Translations under genes and position numbers: made by a program | Shown: in pieces, positions 9,756 through 18,337 of the stretch | Numbering within the stretch: the first letter of the stretch is position 1 | Layout of the letters: the number at the start of each line of letters is the position of its first letter | Assembly (NCBI RefSeq): GCF_000154705.2 | Contig: NZ_CM002917.1 | Location: 2,560,461 to 2,624,460 of the forward strand | Source of the DNA: Hoeflea phototrophica DFL-43 | GTDB taxonomy: Bacteria > Pseudomonadota > Alphaproteobacteria > Rhizobiales > Rhizobiaceae | DNA length: 64,000 nucleotides | Direction of reading: 5' to 3' | Notes under the pieces: model-generated | Databases searched by the model: none | What the model was told of the DNA's origin: nothing | The model's input: only the letters and a program-made list of their open reading frames with translations

Positions 9756-9808
9756 TCCGGAATTGCCGCCAATCTCCGGCCGCAGTCCCACATGATGTGA
9801 TCCATCGC

Positions 9809-11431
9809 TCAGGTATCGAACTCGACCGTTCCGCCGGCGGCCCGAACCGCTTCAGGCGTATCCACATCAAGCCGCGCCGCCGGCCCTATTTCCACATCGA
9901 TCACCGGCCATGCGCCGCTCTCAATCAGTGCTCGCGCCCCGACATCGCCTGACAGCGCCATCGCATCAGAAAAGGCGGCGCGGGGCAGGATCACCGGATT
10001 GCCGCGGCGCACGCCATCACTGGCACGCACGATCGAGGTTCCGCCCGCCTCGGCAAAGGTCTCAATCAGCAAGTTGAGATGTTCGGATGTCAGCGCCGGC
10101 ATGTCCCCGAGCAGCACCAGCGCGCCGGCAACATCATCGTCGAGCGCGCCAAGTCCCGCTTTGAGCGAGGATGCCATGCCCGATGCGAAATCCCGGTTCT
10201 CAACCAGCTTCACGGCAAGACCGTCGAGGCTTGCAGCGATCTCCTTGCCCCGATGACCGGTGACCACCGCGGTCAGCCTGGCGGTGGAGCCAAGAGCCGT
10301 TCGCGCCATTCTCCGCACCAGTGGCTCACCGGCAAACTGCGCCAGCAATTTGTGGCCCGCTTCCTCACCCATCCGGCTTGCGCGCCCTGCTGCGAGCAGA
10401 ACCACTGCGACCTCCGGGGTCTTTGAACCAGTTGAAACCTGGCGTGGTTGAGGGCGCGACGGGATTTCCTTGAGCAATCCCCCAACACCAAGCCGTGAAA
10501 TGTCGGTGGAACTTGGCGTATCGCCAGCAAGGATCCGCGCCAGCACCCAGTCAAACCCGTTTTCCTTGGGGCTTCGCGCACACCCCGGCGCGCCAATCAC
10601 CGGAACATCGCCGAGAGAGCCCAAGACCAGAAGATTGCCCGGATCAACCGGCATCCCGACCCGTTCAACCCGGCCACCGGCACTCCTGATTGCGGCCGGA
10701 ATGACATCATCCGGATCGGTGACGGCGGAGGCGCCAAAGATGATGACCAAATCAAGCCTGGATGCCATCCGGCCAATTTCCGCAGCAAGCAGGCCCTGAT
10801 CATGGTTTACCCGCACTTCCTCGACGAGGCGCGAGCCGGCACGCCCCAACCGGGCCTCAAGCAGGTCGCGGGTCTTGTCCATCACACCGGGCTTGAGGGA
10901 CGGCAACTGGGTGGCGATCAGGCCGGCGCAGACAGACTGAAACGGCAGCACGCGGGCCATCGACGGCGTTTCGATCGCAGAACGCGCCTGCTTGAGCGAG
11001 GCCTCCGGAACCGCCAGCGGGATGATCTTGATCGTTGCCACCATATCGTCAGCTGCAACCTGACTGAGATCTGCGAGACAGGCGAAGGTGATGGCTGGAT
11101 CGATTGAATTGAGATGATCGACCATCAGCCGGTCGGCGCGAAACAGACCGGCACGGGTGGCATGAAGATTGACCCGTCCGGTGCTGGCATTCGCCGCACG
11201 GATATTGGCCCCGCGAAAAGCCTGCGCCAGCGCTTCCGCCGCCGTGTCTTCGCTGACATCGCCCGGATCGAGCCGCGCCACGATCACGCTGTCCACCCCG
11301 GCCTGTTTGAGCAGCATCAGGTCATCGCTGGTCAGCACATGGCCCTTCTTCAGCCGGAAGCTACCAACCGTGAGCGCATGCGCCAGGATGGCGTTCTCAG
11401 CATCGGCCGGTGACACAGGTCCGAAGCGCAT
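9809..11431 (-). CDS. MoeA-like molybdopterin-binding / nucleotidyltransferase fusion (MocA/MobA type)
   Basis: This 540-residue protein joins two domains. Residues about 1-330 resemble the molybdopterin-binding MoeA/CinA fold, with MRFGPVSPADAENAILAH and a substrate-binding LVIIFGASAVTDPDDVIP region. From about residue 347 comes a MobA-like NTP transferase with the nucleotide loop VVLLAAGRASRMG, a lysine in GHKLLAQF and the LVLLGDMPAL metal-binding motif. Fusions of this kind are annotated as molybdenum cofactor cytidylyltransferases, which attach CMP to the molybdenum cofactor for xanthine dehydrogenase-family enzymes. It is the last gene of a cox/xdh-type maturation operon, three bases after the XdhC gene. 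Confidence 0.85.
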   Translation of the reverse strand: MRFGPVSPADAENAILAHALTVGSFRLKKGHVLTSDDLMLLKQAGVDSVIVARLDPGDVSEDTAAEALAQAFRGANIRAANASTGRVNLHATRAGLFRADRLMVDHLNSIDPAITFACLADLSQVAADDMVATIKIIPLAVPEASLKQARSAIETPSMARVLPFQSVCAGLIATQLPSLKPGVMDKTRDLLEARLGRAGSRLVEEVRVNHDQGLLAAEIGRMASRLDLVIIFGASAVTDPDDVIPAAIRSAGGRVERVGMPVDPGNLLVLGSLGDVPVIGAPGCARSPKENGFDWVLARILAGDTPSSTDISRLGVGGLLKEIPSRPQPRQVSTGSKTPEVAVVLLAAGRASRMGEEAGHKLLAQFAGEPLVRRMARTALGSTARLTAVVTGHRGKEIAASLDGLAVKLVENRDFASGMASSLKAGLGALDDDVAGALVLLGDMPALTSEHLNLLIETFAEAGGTSIVRASDGVRRGNPVILPRAAFSDAMALSGDVGARALIESGAWPVIDVEIGPAARLDVDTPEAVRAAGGTVEFDT

Positions 11432-11434
11432 GAG

Positions 11435-12130
11435 CTATCCCTTGCCCGTTCCCGCCGGCCGCCTCAGCGCCCCGATCACCTGAGCCAGGATAGCAACCGC
11501 AATTTCCGCAGGGCTCTGCGCCCCGATATCAAGCCCGATCGGCGCGGCAATCCGGCCAATCTCACTCTCGCTGACGCCTTGTAAGGTCAGCCGCTCCACC
11601 CGTCGCGCATGCGTTTTGCGCGATCCCAGCGCGCCCACATAAAATGCGTTCGACTTGAGCGCGGAAATCAGCGGCCAGTCGTCGATCTTCGGGTCATGGG
11701 TCACGGCCACCACCGCGGTGAAGGCATCAACCGGCCGGTCCTTGAGCGCATCCTCAGGCCAGTCGGCGACCAGATCAACACCATCAAACCGCTCCGGCGT
11801 CGCAAAGGCCGTGCGCGGATCGACCACCCGCACATCAAAGCCCGTCATCTGCGCCATCGGCGCCAGCACCTGCGAGATATGCACCGCGCCAATGATCGTC
11901 ATCCGCGGTGAAGGCACATGCACATTGAGAAAGAAGCGGCTGCCCTCGATCTCAACTGCACCCGACTTGCCGGATGCAAAAACGCTTGCAACCGCCTCGC
12001 CCAGCGTGCCGGCAAGCGGATCGCCCTTCATCACCACCCGGTCGCGCCCATCCTCCAGGTCAGTGATCATCACCGCGGCCTGACGGGCGCGGCGTGCGGC
12101 ATTGAGCTTCTTGAGCAGATGCGGATCCAT
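11435..12130 (-). CDS. XdhC family protein, C-terminal Rossmann half
   Basis: The 231-residue product contains the XdhC C-terminal Rossmann domain: RMTIIGAVHISQVLAP, DVRVVDPRTAFATPERF, AVVAVTHDPKIDD and FYVGALGSRKTHARRVERL. XdhC-type proteins bind the molybdenum cofactor, oversee its sulfuration and deliver it to xanthine dehydrogenase-family enzymes. Full-length XdhC also has an N-terminal domain; here that domain is a separate upstream gene, and the two overlap by one base (TGATG), implying translational coupling and joint function. The short N-terminal stretch before the Rossmann fold includes SRFFLNVHVPSP, also seen in family members. Confidence 0.85.
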   Translation of the reverse strand: MDPHLLKKLNAARRARQAAVMITDLEDGRDRVVMKGDPLAGTLGEAVASVFASGKSGAVEIEGSRFFLNVHVPSPRMTIIGAVHISQVLAPMAQMTGFDVRVVDPRTAFATPERFDGVDLVADWPEDALKDRPVDAFTAVVAVTHDPKIDDWPLISALKSNAFYVGALGSRKTHARRVERLTLQGVSESEIGRIAAPIGLDIGAQSPAEIAVAILAQVIGALRRPAGTGKG

Positions 12131-12465
12131 CAGCCAACCCGCTCGAGATAGACTTCGATCTTGCCGCCGCAGGACAGCCCGACCCGCCAGGCGGTCTCGT
12201 CCGCAACGCCGAATTCGAGCATCTTCGGCTGGCCATCGGCAATCACGCCAGCAGCTTCGGAAATCACCTCTCCCTCGACGCAGCCGCCCGAAACCGAGCC
12301 GTGAAAATTGCCCTCTTCATCGATCACCAGATGGCTGCCTACGGGGCGAGGCGCCGACCCCCAGGTCGCCACCACGGTTGCAATCGCAACCTCGCGGCCT
12401 TCAAGCATCCAGCGTTCGGCCACCATCAGCGGATCAATCTGCTCTTCTGCCGCTATTCCAGTCAT
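12130..12465 (-). CDS. XdhC/CoxF family protein, N-terminal half
   Basis: This 111-residue protein carries only the XdhC/CoxI N-terminal domain, with ATVVATWGSAPRPVGSHLVI and the signature SGGCVEGEV that contains the conserved cysteine. In the carbon monoxide dehydrogenase cluster of Afipia (Oligotropha) carboxidovorans, CoxF and CoxI are XdhC-like maturation proteins, and this gene with the next resembles a split version. It probably forms a complex with the C-terminal-half protein encoded immediately downstream. It starts at an ATG 51 bases after the VWA gene. Confidence 0.85.
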   Translation of the reverse strand: MTGIAAEEQIDPLMVAERWMLEGREVAIATVVATWGSAPRPVGSHLVIDEEGNFHGSVSGGCVEGEVISEAAGVIADGQPKMLEFGVADETAWRVGLSCGGKIEVYLERVG

Positions 12466-12516
12466 GATTGGCTCCTCAAGTGTTCGCCAGAGTATGGCGC
12501 TCGCTCCGGCTCAAGT

Positions 12517-13755
12517 TCAAGGGCCTTGCAGGAAGCGGCGCGGATCAGATGCGTCGCCACTCTTCTCGCCCAGAGCCGACACCAGATCCGCCATCGCTTC
12601 GATATTGTGCACCGCGCGAAACTCGTCGACATGAGCAAGCATGGTGCGAACACCGCGCGCACGGGCTTCAAACCCGTCAAACCGCAAGAGCGGATTGAGC
12701 CAGACCAGACGCCGGCAGGAGCGATGCAGCCGGTCAATCTCCGCATCTAGCTCTTCGATGGAATCACGTTCAAGCCCGTCGGTGATCAAAAGCACGATCG
12801 CACCCTGCCCCAGAACCCGGCGCGACCACAACCGGTTGAACTCCCTGAGCGCCTCCCCGATACGGGTGCCGCCCGACCAGTCACGGACTGCACCGGCGCA
12901 TTGATCAACCGCCTCGTCGGGGTCCTTGCTGCGCATCTGCCTCGTGATATTGGTCAAGCGCGTCCCGAACAGGAAAGTATGCACACCACGGCGCTTTTCG
13001 CTGATCACATGCATGAAATGCAGGAAAATCCGGGTGTACTGGCTCATTGAGCCCGAGATATCAGCGATGATCACCAGCGGCGGATGCACTTTCCGGCGCT
13101 TGCGGAAGCGCGGCAGGATGAGATCTCCGCCGGTGCGCATCGCAGCCCGCATGGTCGCGCGCGGATCAATCCGCCTGGGCTTGGATGAAGGCTTGTAGCG
13201 CCGCGTCTCCACCTGATCGAAGGGCAAGGCCAGTCCGGCGATGGCGCGCTTGGCCTGCGCCAGCTCGAGCGCCGTCATCTGGGCAAAATCCTGTTGCCTG
13301 AGCACCTCATTGCCGGAACTCGTTTGCCGCGCATCAATGTCGATGATCGGCTTTTCTTCCGGCGGGCGGCTTTTCTCGTGCCCCTCGAACAGCGCCTGGC
13401 TGACCCGGGTCTCGCCGGCTTTGAGCTTTTCCTTGCGCTGGGTTTCCATCGCCACTGGCGAGAACATGGCGATCATCTTCTCGACCAGATCACGGGTGCG
13501 CCAGAACAGCTTGAACGCCTGGTCAAAGACCGGGTGGTCCTCGCGCCGCTTGACGAACACCGAGTGAAGCACCCAGTAGAATTCCTCCCGGCTTCCCACG
13601 CCCGCAACCTGCACCGCCTCCACGGCGTCGCGCACGGCGGCAGGCCCGACTTTCATGCCGGCCTTGCGCAGCACGCGCGCGAAATAGACGATGTTATCGA
13701 CGATCCGGCCGTCGCCATTTTTCACCGAAGGCGCATTTTCAGGCTTTGCCATCAC
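12517..13755 (-). CDS. VWA-domain protein, CoxE-like
   Basis: The 412-residue product is of the CoxE type. The C-terminal half is a von Willebrand A domain with the MIDAS motif intact (IADISGSMSQ), TFLFGTRLTNIT and VLLITDGLER. The N-terminal half is helical. In the CO dehydrogenase system CoxE works with the MoxR ATPase CoxD to insert sulfur and copper into the molybdenum-copper active site, in a chaperone-like manner. Here it overlaps the CoxD-like gene by four bases (ATGA), so the pair is almost certainly co-expressed and forms an ATPase-VWA complex. Confidence 0.88.
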   Translation of the reverse strand: MMAKPENAPSVKNGDGRIVDNIVYFARVLRKAGMKVGPAAVRDAVEAVQVAGVGSREEFYWVLHSVFVKRREDHPVFDQAFKLFWRTRDLVEKMIAMFSPVAMETQRKEKLKAGETRVSQALFEGHEKSRPPEEKPIIDIDARQTSSGNEVLRQQDFAQMTALELAQAKRAIAGLALPFDQVETRRYKPSSKPRRIDPRATMRAAMRTGGDLILPRFRKRRKVHPPLVIIADISGSMSQYTRIFLHFMHVISEKRRGVHTFLFGTRLTNITRQMRSKDPDEAVDQCAGAVRDWSGGTRIGEALREFNRLWSRRVLGQGAIVLLITDGLERDSIEELDAEIDRLHRSCRRLVWLNPLLRFDGFEARARGVRTMLAHVDEFRAVHNIEAMADLVSALGEKSGDASDPRRFLQGP

Positions 13756-14675
13756 ACTGCGGCGGCCAGGTCGGCCTTCACTTCAGCAAGCAATTCGCGT
13801 CCCGCACTGCCCTCGATCCGGGCAATGTCATCCTGGTATTTGAGCAGAGTGCCGAGTGTGTCGGAGACGGTTTCGGGATCAAGCGCCAGCCGGTCGAGTT
13901 CGGTCAGCGCCGTTGCCCAGTCGATGGTTTCGGCCACGCCCGGGCTCTTGAACAGATCCATCTGCCTGAGCTTCTGCACATAGGCGACCACCTGCCGCGA
14001 CAGCTCGTCATGACAGCCCGGCACCTTGCGACGGACGATTTCGAGTTCCACATCAGCCGCCGGGTAATCGACCCAGTGATACAGGCAGCGCCGCTTGAGC
14101 GCGTCGTGAATTTCACGGGTGCGGTTGGTGGTGATGATCACGATCGGCGGCTCTTCCGCCTTGATCGTCCCCAGTTCCGGGATCGTCACCTGGTAATCCG
14201 ACAGGATTTCCAGCAAGAACGCCTCAAAAGCCTCATCGGTCCTGTCCAGCTCATCAATCAGGAACACCGGAGCCCGGCCGCCCGGCGCTTCCAGCGCCTG
14301 CAGCACCGGACGTCTGATCAGGTGCTTCTCTGAAAAGATCGAACGTTCAATGGCCGAACGATCATCCTCGCCGGTCGCTTCGGCGAGCCGGATCTCCAGC
14401 ATCTGCGCGGGATAGTTCCACTCATAGACCGCCGAGGAGACATCAAGGCCCTCATAGCACTGCAGCCGGATCAGCGGCCGGTCGAGCGCCTTGGCGAGCA
14501 CCTTGGCGATCTCGGTCTTGCCGACACCAGCTTCGCCCTCGAGAAACAGCGGCCGCTGCATCTTCAGGCTCAGGAACAGAACCGTCGCCAATGCCCGTCC
14601 GGCAACGTAATCTCCGTCCGAGAGCATCTCGAGCGTTTCATCAATGGAGGCGGGCAGCTGGTTGGTAACAGGCAT
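13752..14675 (-). CDS. MoxR family AAA+ ATPase, CoxD-like
   Basis: The 307-residue AAA+ protein has Walker A EGEAGVGKTE, Walker B VFLIDELDRTDE and the sensor region PIVIITTNRTREIHDALKRR. CoxD-like ATPases use ATP to remodel molybdenum hydroxylase precursors together with a VWA partner, which is the next gene. The ATG at 14675 has CTGGAG five bases upstream; an ATG one codon earlier is too close to it. Longer in-frame openings give no family-like sequence. It follows the flavin reductase gene after 31 bases, on the same strand. Confidence 0.88.
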   Translation of the reverse strand: MPVTNQLPASIDETLEMLSDGDYVAGRALATVLFLSLKMQRPLFLEGEAGVGKTEIAKVLAKALDRPLIRLQCYEGLDVSSAVYEWNYPAQMLEIRLAEATGEDDRSAIERSIFSEKHLIRRPVLQALEAPGGRAPVFLIDELDRTDEAFEAFLLEILSDYQVTIPELGTIKAEEPPIVIITTNRTREIHDALKRRCLYHWVDYPAADVELEIVRRKVPGCHDELSRQVVAYVQKLRQMDLFKSPGVAETIDWATALTELDRLALDPETVSDTLGTLLKYQDDIARIEGSAGRELLAEVKADLAAAV

Positions 14676-14706
14676 CATGGCTCCAGGATTGACGGTAGAT
14701 GCAAGG

Positions 14707-15201
14707 CTAGAGCGATCTGTAGCCCCGGTCCAGATACAAAAGCGCAGGGCCCGGGGCGCCAACTCTCAGGCCCACCACCTCGCCGATCACCACTGTGTGG
14801 GTCGCGACGGGTTTGGCTTCGATGATCCGGCAGTCAAATACGGCTGCCGCATCGACAAGGGTCGGCGCGCCGGTGGCGATTGTATCCCATTCACCCAGCG
14901 CGAATCGCGCATCCGCATCCAGATCGCCCATACCGGAAAACGCCGACGCCACCTCTTCCTGGGCAGCGGTCAGCGTGTTGAGCGCGAACAAGCCAGACGC
15001 CTGAAAGATCGCGTTGTTCGGGTTGGAATGGTTGAGACAGACCAATATCGTACCGGGGTTGTCGGAGACCGAGCAGGCAGCGGTCACGGTCACGCCCCGG
15101 CGCACGCCATCATGCGCGGTGGTGGCGAGCTGTACATGGCCGGCATAGCGCGCCATCGCGTCGCGATACTCCCTTGGTTCAATGATTTGCCGTTTCAACA
15201 C
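14707..15201 (-). CDS. Flavin reductase-like FMN-binding protein
   Basis: The 164-residue product fits the flavin reductase-like domain: ARYAGHVQLATTAHDGVRRGVTVTAACSVSDNPG, the FMN-contact region NHSNPNNAIFQASGLFALN, and VIGEVVGLRVG near the end. Such enzymes reduce FMN or FAD with NAD(P)H to supply a partner monooxygenase (as HpaC or RutF do). No obvious partner oxygenase is adjacent; the nearest downstream genes are molybdenum-hydroxylase maturation factors, so it may be the first gene of that operon. The start is a GTG; the TTG next to it is a weaker alternative. Confidence 0.82.
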   Translation of the reverse strand: MLKRQIIEPREYRDAMARYAGHVQLATTAHDGVRRGVTVTAACSVSDNPGTILVCLNHSNPNNAIFQASGLFALNTLTAAQEEVASAFSGMGDLDADARFALGEWDTIATGAPTLVDAAAVFDCRIIEAKPVATHTVVIGEVVGLRVGAPGPALLYLDRGYRSL

Positions 15202-15375
15202 GCCTAAGCCTCATTACAGGGCGACCATCGGATCACCTTCGAGGCCCATACATAAAGGCAGCGCAGCGATTTGAAACCCGCGCGCGCGACTTTTTATCGC
15301 TCACACCCGTCAGCGCGTTGTCCTGGCAAAGGTTTTTGCTTGGCGTATCCGCTCGCCACAGTCTAAACATTGCTC

Positions 15376-16503
15376 ATGACCATCTGCCGATCCTGGCCCT
15401 GCCTTGCCGTGCTGACGATGCTGCTTGCCGCCAGTGCCTCACAAGCCCGCGCGGACGCTCTGCGCGTGGGGCTGGTGATTCCGCAATCGGGCCAGTTCGC
15501 GATCCTTGGCAACCATGTCCGCGAAGCCTTCGCCCTCTGGGACAAGACCAATCCGCAGGTTTTTGCCGACATCGTTGAAGGCGATGATGGCTGCACCAAG
15601 GAGACCGGTGTGGATGCTGCTGCGGCAATGGCCGAAGCGGGCGTCGATATCGTGGTCGGCTTCCTGTGCACGGAAAGCCTGGCTTCGGCGCTGCCGCTGC
15701 TTTCGGACGAAGGCATCCCGGTGATGACGCTGACCGTTCGCGCCGACATCATCGGCGAGGAGGCCAAGCGTCTGGGATGGCGCTTCTTCCGTCTTGCGCC
15801 GCAAGCCAGCGAGGAGGCAGGCGTTGCCGCCGACACGATCCTGCGGCTTTGGGCCGACAAGCCCTTCGCCCTGATCGAGGATGGCGCGATTTCGGGCCGC
15901 GAACTGGTTGAGGCGGTCCGCGCCATTCTGGAAGAGCGTGGCCTCAAACCCGCCTTTGTCGACAATTACCGCCCTGGCCAGGCAACCCAGCCAAGCCTGC
16001 TGCGGCGCCTCAAGGCAGCCGGTGTGAGCCGGGTCTTTGTCGGGGGCGAACGCGCTGATCTCGCTGTCATCGCCGCCGAGGCCGAGTTGCAAGGCGTCCC
16101 TCTCGGCTTCATGGGTGGCGACGCTCTCCATGCCCCGCAGGGAGAACTGCCGCTGCCCGAGCGCACCATTGCGGTGCTGTCGGACGGCGCCATTCCCGGC
16201 CCCGCAGCAGCTCCCGCGCGCGACGCCTTTGCCAACGAAGGCCTTGTTCTGGAAGGCTTGCGCGCACCGGCCTATGCGGCAGCGGAAATCCTCGGCGCTG
16301 TGGCCACGAGATACAGCTATGGCGAGACCGGCATTGAAGACCTGCTGCGCCAGTCAACCTTCTCCACGGCGCTCGGCAAGGTCAGCTTCTCCGCTGACGG
16401 TGAACGCGTCGGGCCTGGTTTCGGCGTTGCCATCCTGGAAGACGGAGAGTTCCGGCGGATGAGCCTTGAGGACATGGAGCTGCTTTTGGAACAAAGCCAG
16501 TGA
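15376..16503 (+). CDS. Type 1 periplasmic solute-binding protein (branched-chain amino acid ABC type)
   Basis: This 375-residue protein has a signal peptide (CLAVLTMLLAASASQARA) followed by a two-lobed type 1 periplasmic binding fold: LRVGLVIPQSGQFAILGNHVR, VDIVVGFLCTESLASALPL and RRLKAAGVSRVFVGGERAD. This family binds amino acids, amides or aromatic acids for ABC uptake. No permease or ATPase gene is in the window, so its transporter must lie elsewhere or the protein acts as a sensor. Its stop codon overlaps the GTG start of the P1 peptidase gene, so the two are translationally coupled. Confidence 0.82.
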   Translation: MTICRSWPCLAVLTMLLAASASQARADALRVGLVIPQSGQFAILGNHVREAFALWDKTNPQVFADIVEGDDGCTKETGVDAAAAMAEAGVDIVVGFLCTESLASALPLLSDEGIPVMTLTVRADIIGEEAKRLGWRFFRLAPQASEEAGVAADTILRLWADKPFALIEDGAISGRELVEAVRAILEERGLKPAFVDNYRPGQATQPSLLRRLKAAGVSRVFVGGERADLAVIAAEAELQGVPLGFMGGDALHAPQGELPLPERTIAVLSDGAIPGPAAAPARDAFANEGLVLEGLRAPAYAAAEILGAVATRYSYGETGIEDLLRQSTFSTALGKVSFSADGERVGPGFGVAILEDGEFRRMSLEDMELLLEQSQ

Positions 16504-17510
16504 GCACCTCCGGCCAACGCAACCTGATTACGGATGTTGCTGGCTTGCGCGTTGGCAATGCCAACGACCACAAGATCAATTCCGGCGTCACAGCCATTCT
16601 CTGCGACCCCGGGGCGACCGCCGCCGTTCAGGTTCTGGGCGGCGCGCCCGGAACCCGCGAAACGGATCTGCTTGAGCCGCACAACACCGTCCAGAGCGTC
16701 AACGGCCTGGTGCTTTCCGGGGGCTCCGCCTTCGGACTCGATGCCGCCAGCGGCGCCCAGGCCTATCTGCGTGAACAGGACATCGGCTTCGAGGTTGGCC
16801 CGCACCGTATACCGATCCTGCCAGCGGCGATCCTGTTTGACCTGATCAATGGCGGAGACAAAGATTGGGGTCGCTATCCGCCTTACCGGGAATTGGGCTA
16901 TCAGGCCGCAGCCAATGCCAGCGAAGATTTTGCCATCGGATCGCAAGGCGCAGGGCTGGGCGCGCTCACTGCAACTGTCAAAGGTGGGCTCGGATCGGCG
17001 TCCTTTGTCACGCCTGATGGCCATGTGGTCGGCGCGCTGGTTGCGGTCAATCCGATGGGATCGGCCATCATTGGCGACACACGCCATTTCTGGGCAGCCC
17101 CCTTTGAAATCGGCGGTGAATTCGGCGGGCTCGGCATGCCCTCCCCGATGCCCGATGATTCCAGTGATCTGCGCATCAAGTTCAGGGACATGCAGCGCGG
17201 CGGCGCCAACACCACCATCGCGGTGATCGCCACCGATGCGGCTCTGACAAAGGCCGAAGCCAAGCGCCTGGCCATAGCCGCCCATGCAGGTTTTGCCCGG
17301 GCCATCTGGCCCAGCCACACGCCCTTTGACGGGGACCTTGTGTTCGCGCTGGCCACCGGGGCATCCGGCCGCAAGCCCTCGCTTGACGCCTTCGTCGATC
17401 TGGGGGCCGCCGCTGCCTCGACCATGAGCCGCGCAATCGCACGCGGTGTGCAGGCAGCTCAACCCGATCCACGCGATCTGATGCCGGCCTGGTCGACGCT
17501 CAAAGACTGA
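16500..17510 (+). CDS. P1 family self-processing aminopeptidase (DmpA-like)
   Basis: The 336-residue protein belongs to the P1 family (Ntn-hydrolase-like fold). It begins NLITDVAGLRVGNANDHKINSG, has LVLSGGSAFGLDAASG, and contains GGANTTIAVIATDA, where cleavage between Asn237 and Thr238 would make the N-terminal threonine nucleophile of the small subunit. Known members cleave N-terminal D- or L-amino acids or beta-amino acids from peptides. The GTG start overlaps the stop of the solute-binding protein (GTGA), suggesting that the pair takes up and hydrolyses a related amide or peptide; this pairing is inference. Confidence 0.85.
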   Translation: MSTSGQRNLITDVAGLRVGNANDHKINSGVTAILCDPGATAAVQVLGGAPGTRETDLLEPHNTVQSVNGLVLSGGSAFGLDAASGAQAYLREQDIGFEVGPHRIPILPAAILFDLINGGDKDWGRYPPYRELGYQAAANASEDFAIGSQGAGLGALTATVKGGLGSASFVTPDGHVVGALVAVNPMGSAIIGDTRHFWAAPFEIGGEFGGLGMPSPMPDDSSDLRIKFRDMQRGGANTTIAVIATDAALTKAEAKRLAIAAHAGFARAIWPSHTPFDGDLVFALATGASGRKPSLDAFVDLGAAAASTMSRAIARGVQAAQPDPRDLMPAWSTLKD

Positions 17511-17673
17511 AATTTGCGCCTCGCTTCCGGTTGCCGATACGTCCCGGCAGTGGTACCCGGTGTACGAAATGTGACAGGGAGGCCGACATACGCATCATGC
17601 GACACACGATGAGCGTTTTCGACCCCCTTACCGGCGCCAAAGCCGCTTGCCCCATCACAGTGCGGCGACCCGC

Positions 17674-18258
17674 ATGAAATCACCGGTCCGCAAGCACAAA
17701 GGCCCCAAGCCCAGGCCTGCCAATGACAATTCGAACCTGCGTGACCGCTTGCACGCCGCAAGGATCGGCTGGCGTGAAACCCTGCTTGGCGCCATTGGCT
17801 GGGGTGCAGCCATGGCACTATCGGCACAGGCGTCACTCTGGCTGTCGAATGCGGCGCTGACATCTCACTACTGGAATCTGACTGCTCTCACCTTCGCCGG
17901 CGCAGCCCTCGCCTGGCCGTTGAGCCTGTCAGCCTTCCGTTTCCTGGCCTTTGGGCGCGGCCGCGAACCCGCCTTCGCCGCAGCCGTGCTTTGCCTCATC
18001 GTCTTTACCATCGGCATCACAGCCGTGCTGTTTGCCATCATCTACCGCAATTTCTATGCGCAATGGCATGGTGATCCCTTCACCAAATTGTGGCTCATTC
18101 AGCTGGCCTTCACCTCGGCCTCGGCGCTCTACCAGTTCGCTGTCGTGGGATTGCGGCTCTATCTTCCACTCGGCGTGGTATTGCTGTTTGCAGCGGCAGT
18201 GTTGCTGGCGCGCGGCCATCGCCGTCAAAAACCGGTGAAAACAACCATTCCGCACTGA
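17674..18258 (+). CDS. Conserved hypothetical membrane protein
   Basis: I do not recognise this 194-residue protein. It has a basic, proline-rich N-terminus (KSPVRKHKGPKPRPANDN) and then four likely membrane helices: around residues 40-60, 72-90, 102-126 and 158-180. There is no obvious catalytic motif. The start is taken at the ATG 17674; a TTG at 17647 would add nine residues. The ATG overlaps the stop of a short 26-codon frame (17598-17677). It precedes purB by 79 bases on the same strand. Confidence 0.65.
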   Translation: MKSPVRKHKGPKPRPANDNSNLRDRLHAARIGWRETLLGAIGWGAAMALSAQASLWLSNAALTSHYWNLTALTFAGAALAWPLSLSAFRFLAFGRGREPAFAAAVLCLIVFTIGITAVLFAIIYRNFYAQWHGDPFTKLWLIQLAFTSASALYQFAVVGLRLYLPLGVVLLFAAAVLLARGHRRQKPVKTTIPH

Positions 18259-18337
18259 TCCCACGCGCCAGAGCGTTTGCTTCCCGGCGGGAATGGTCTA
18301 GACACGCGGCAACACCAACGCATGCACGGATCCTGCC

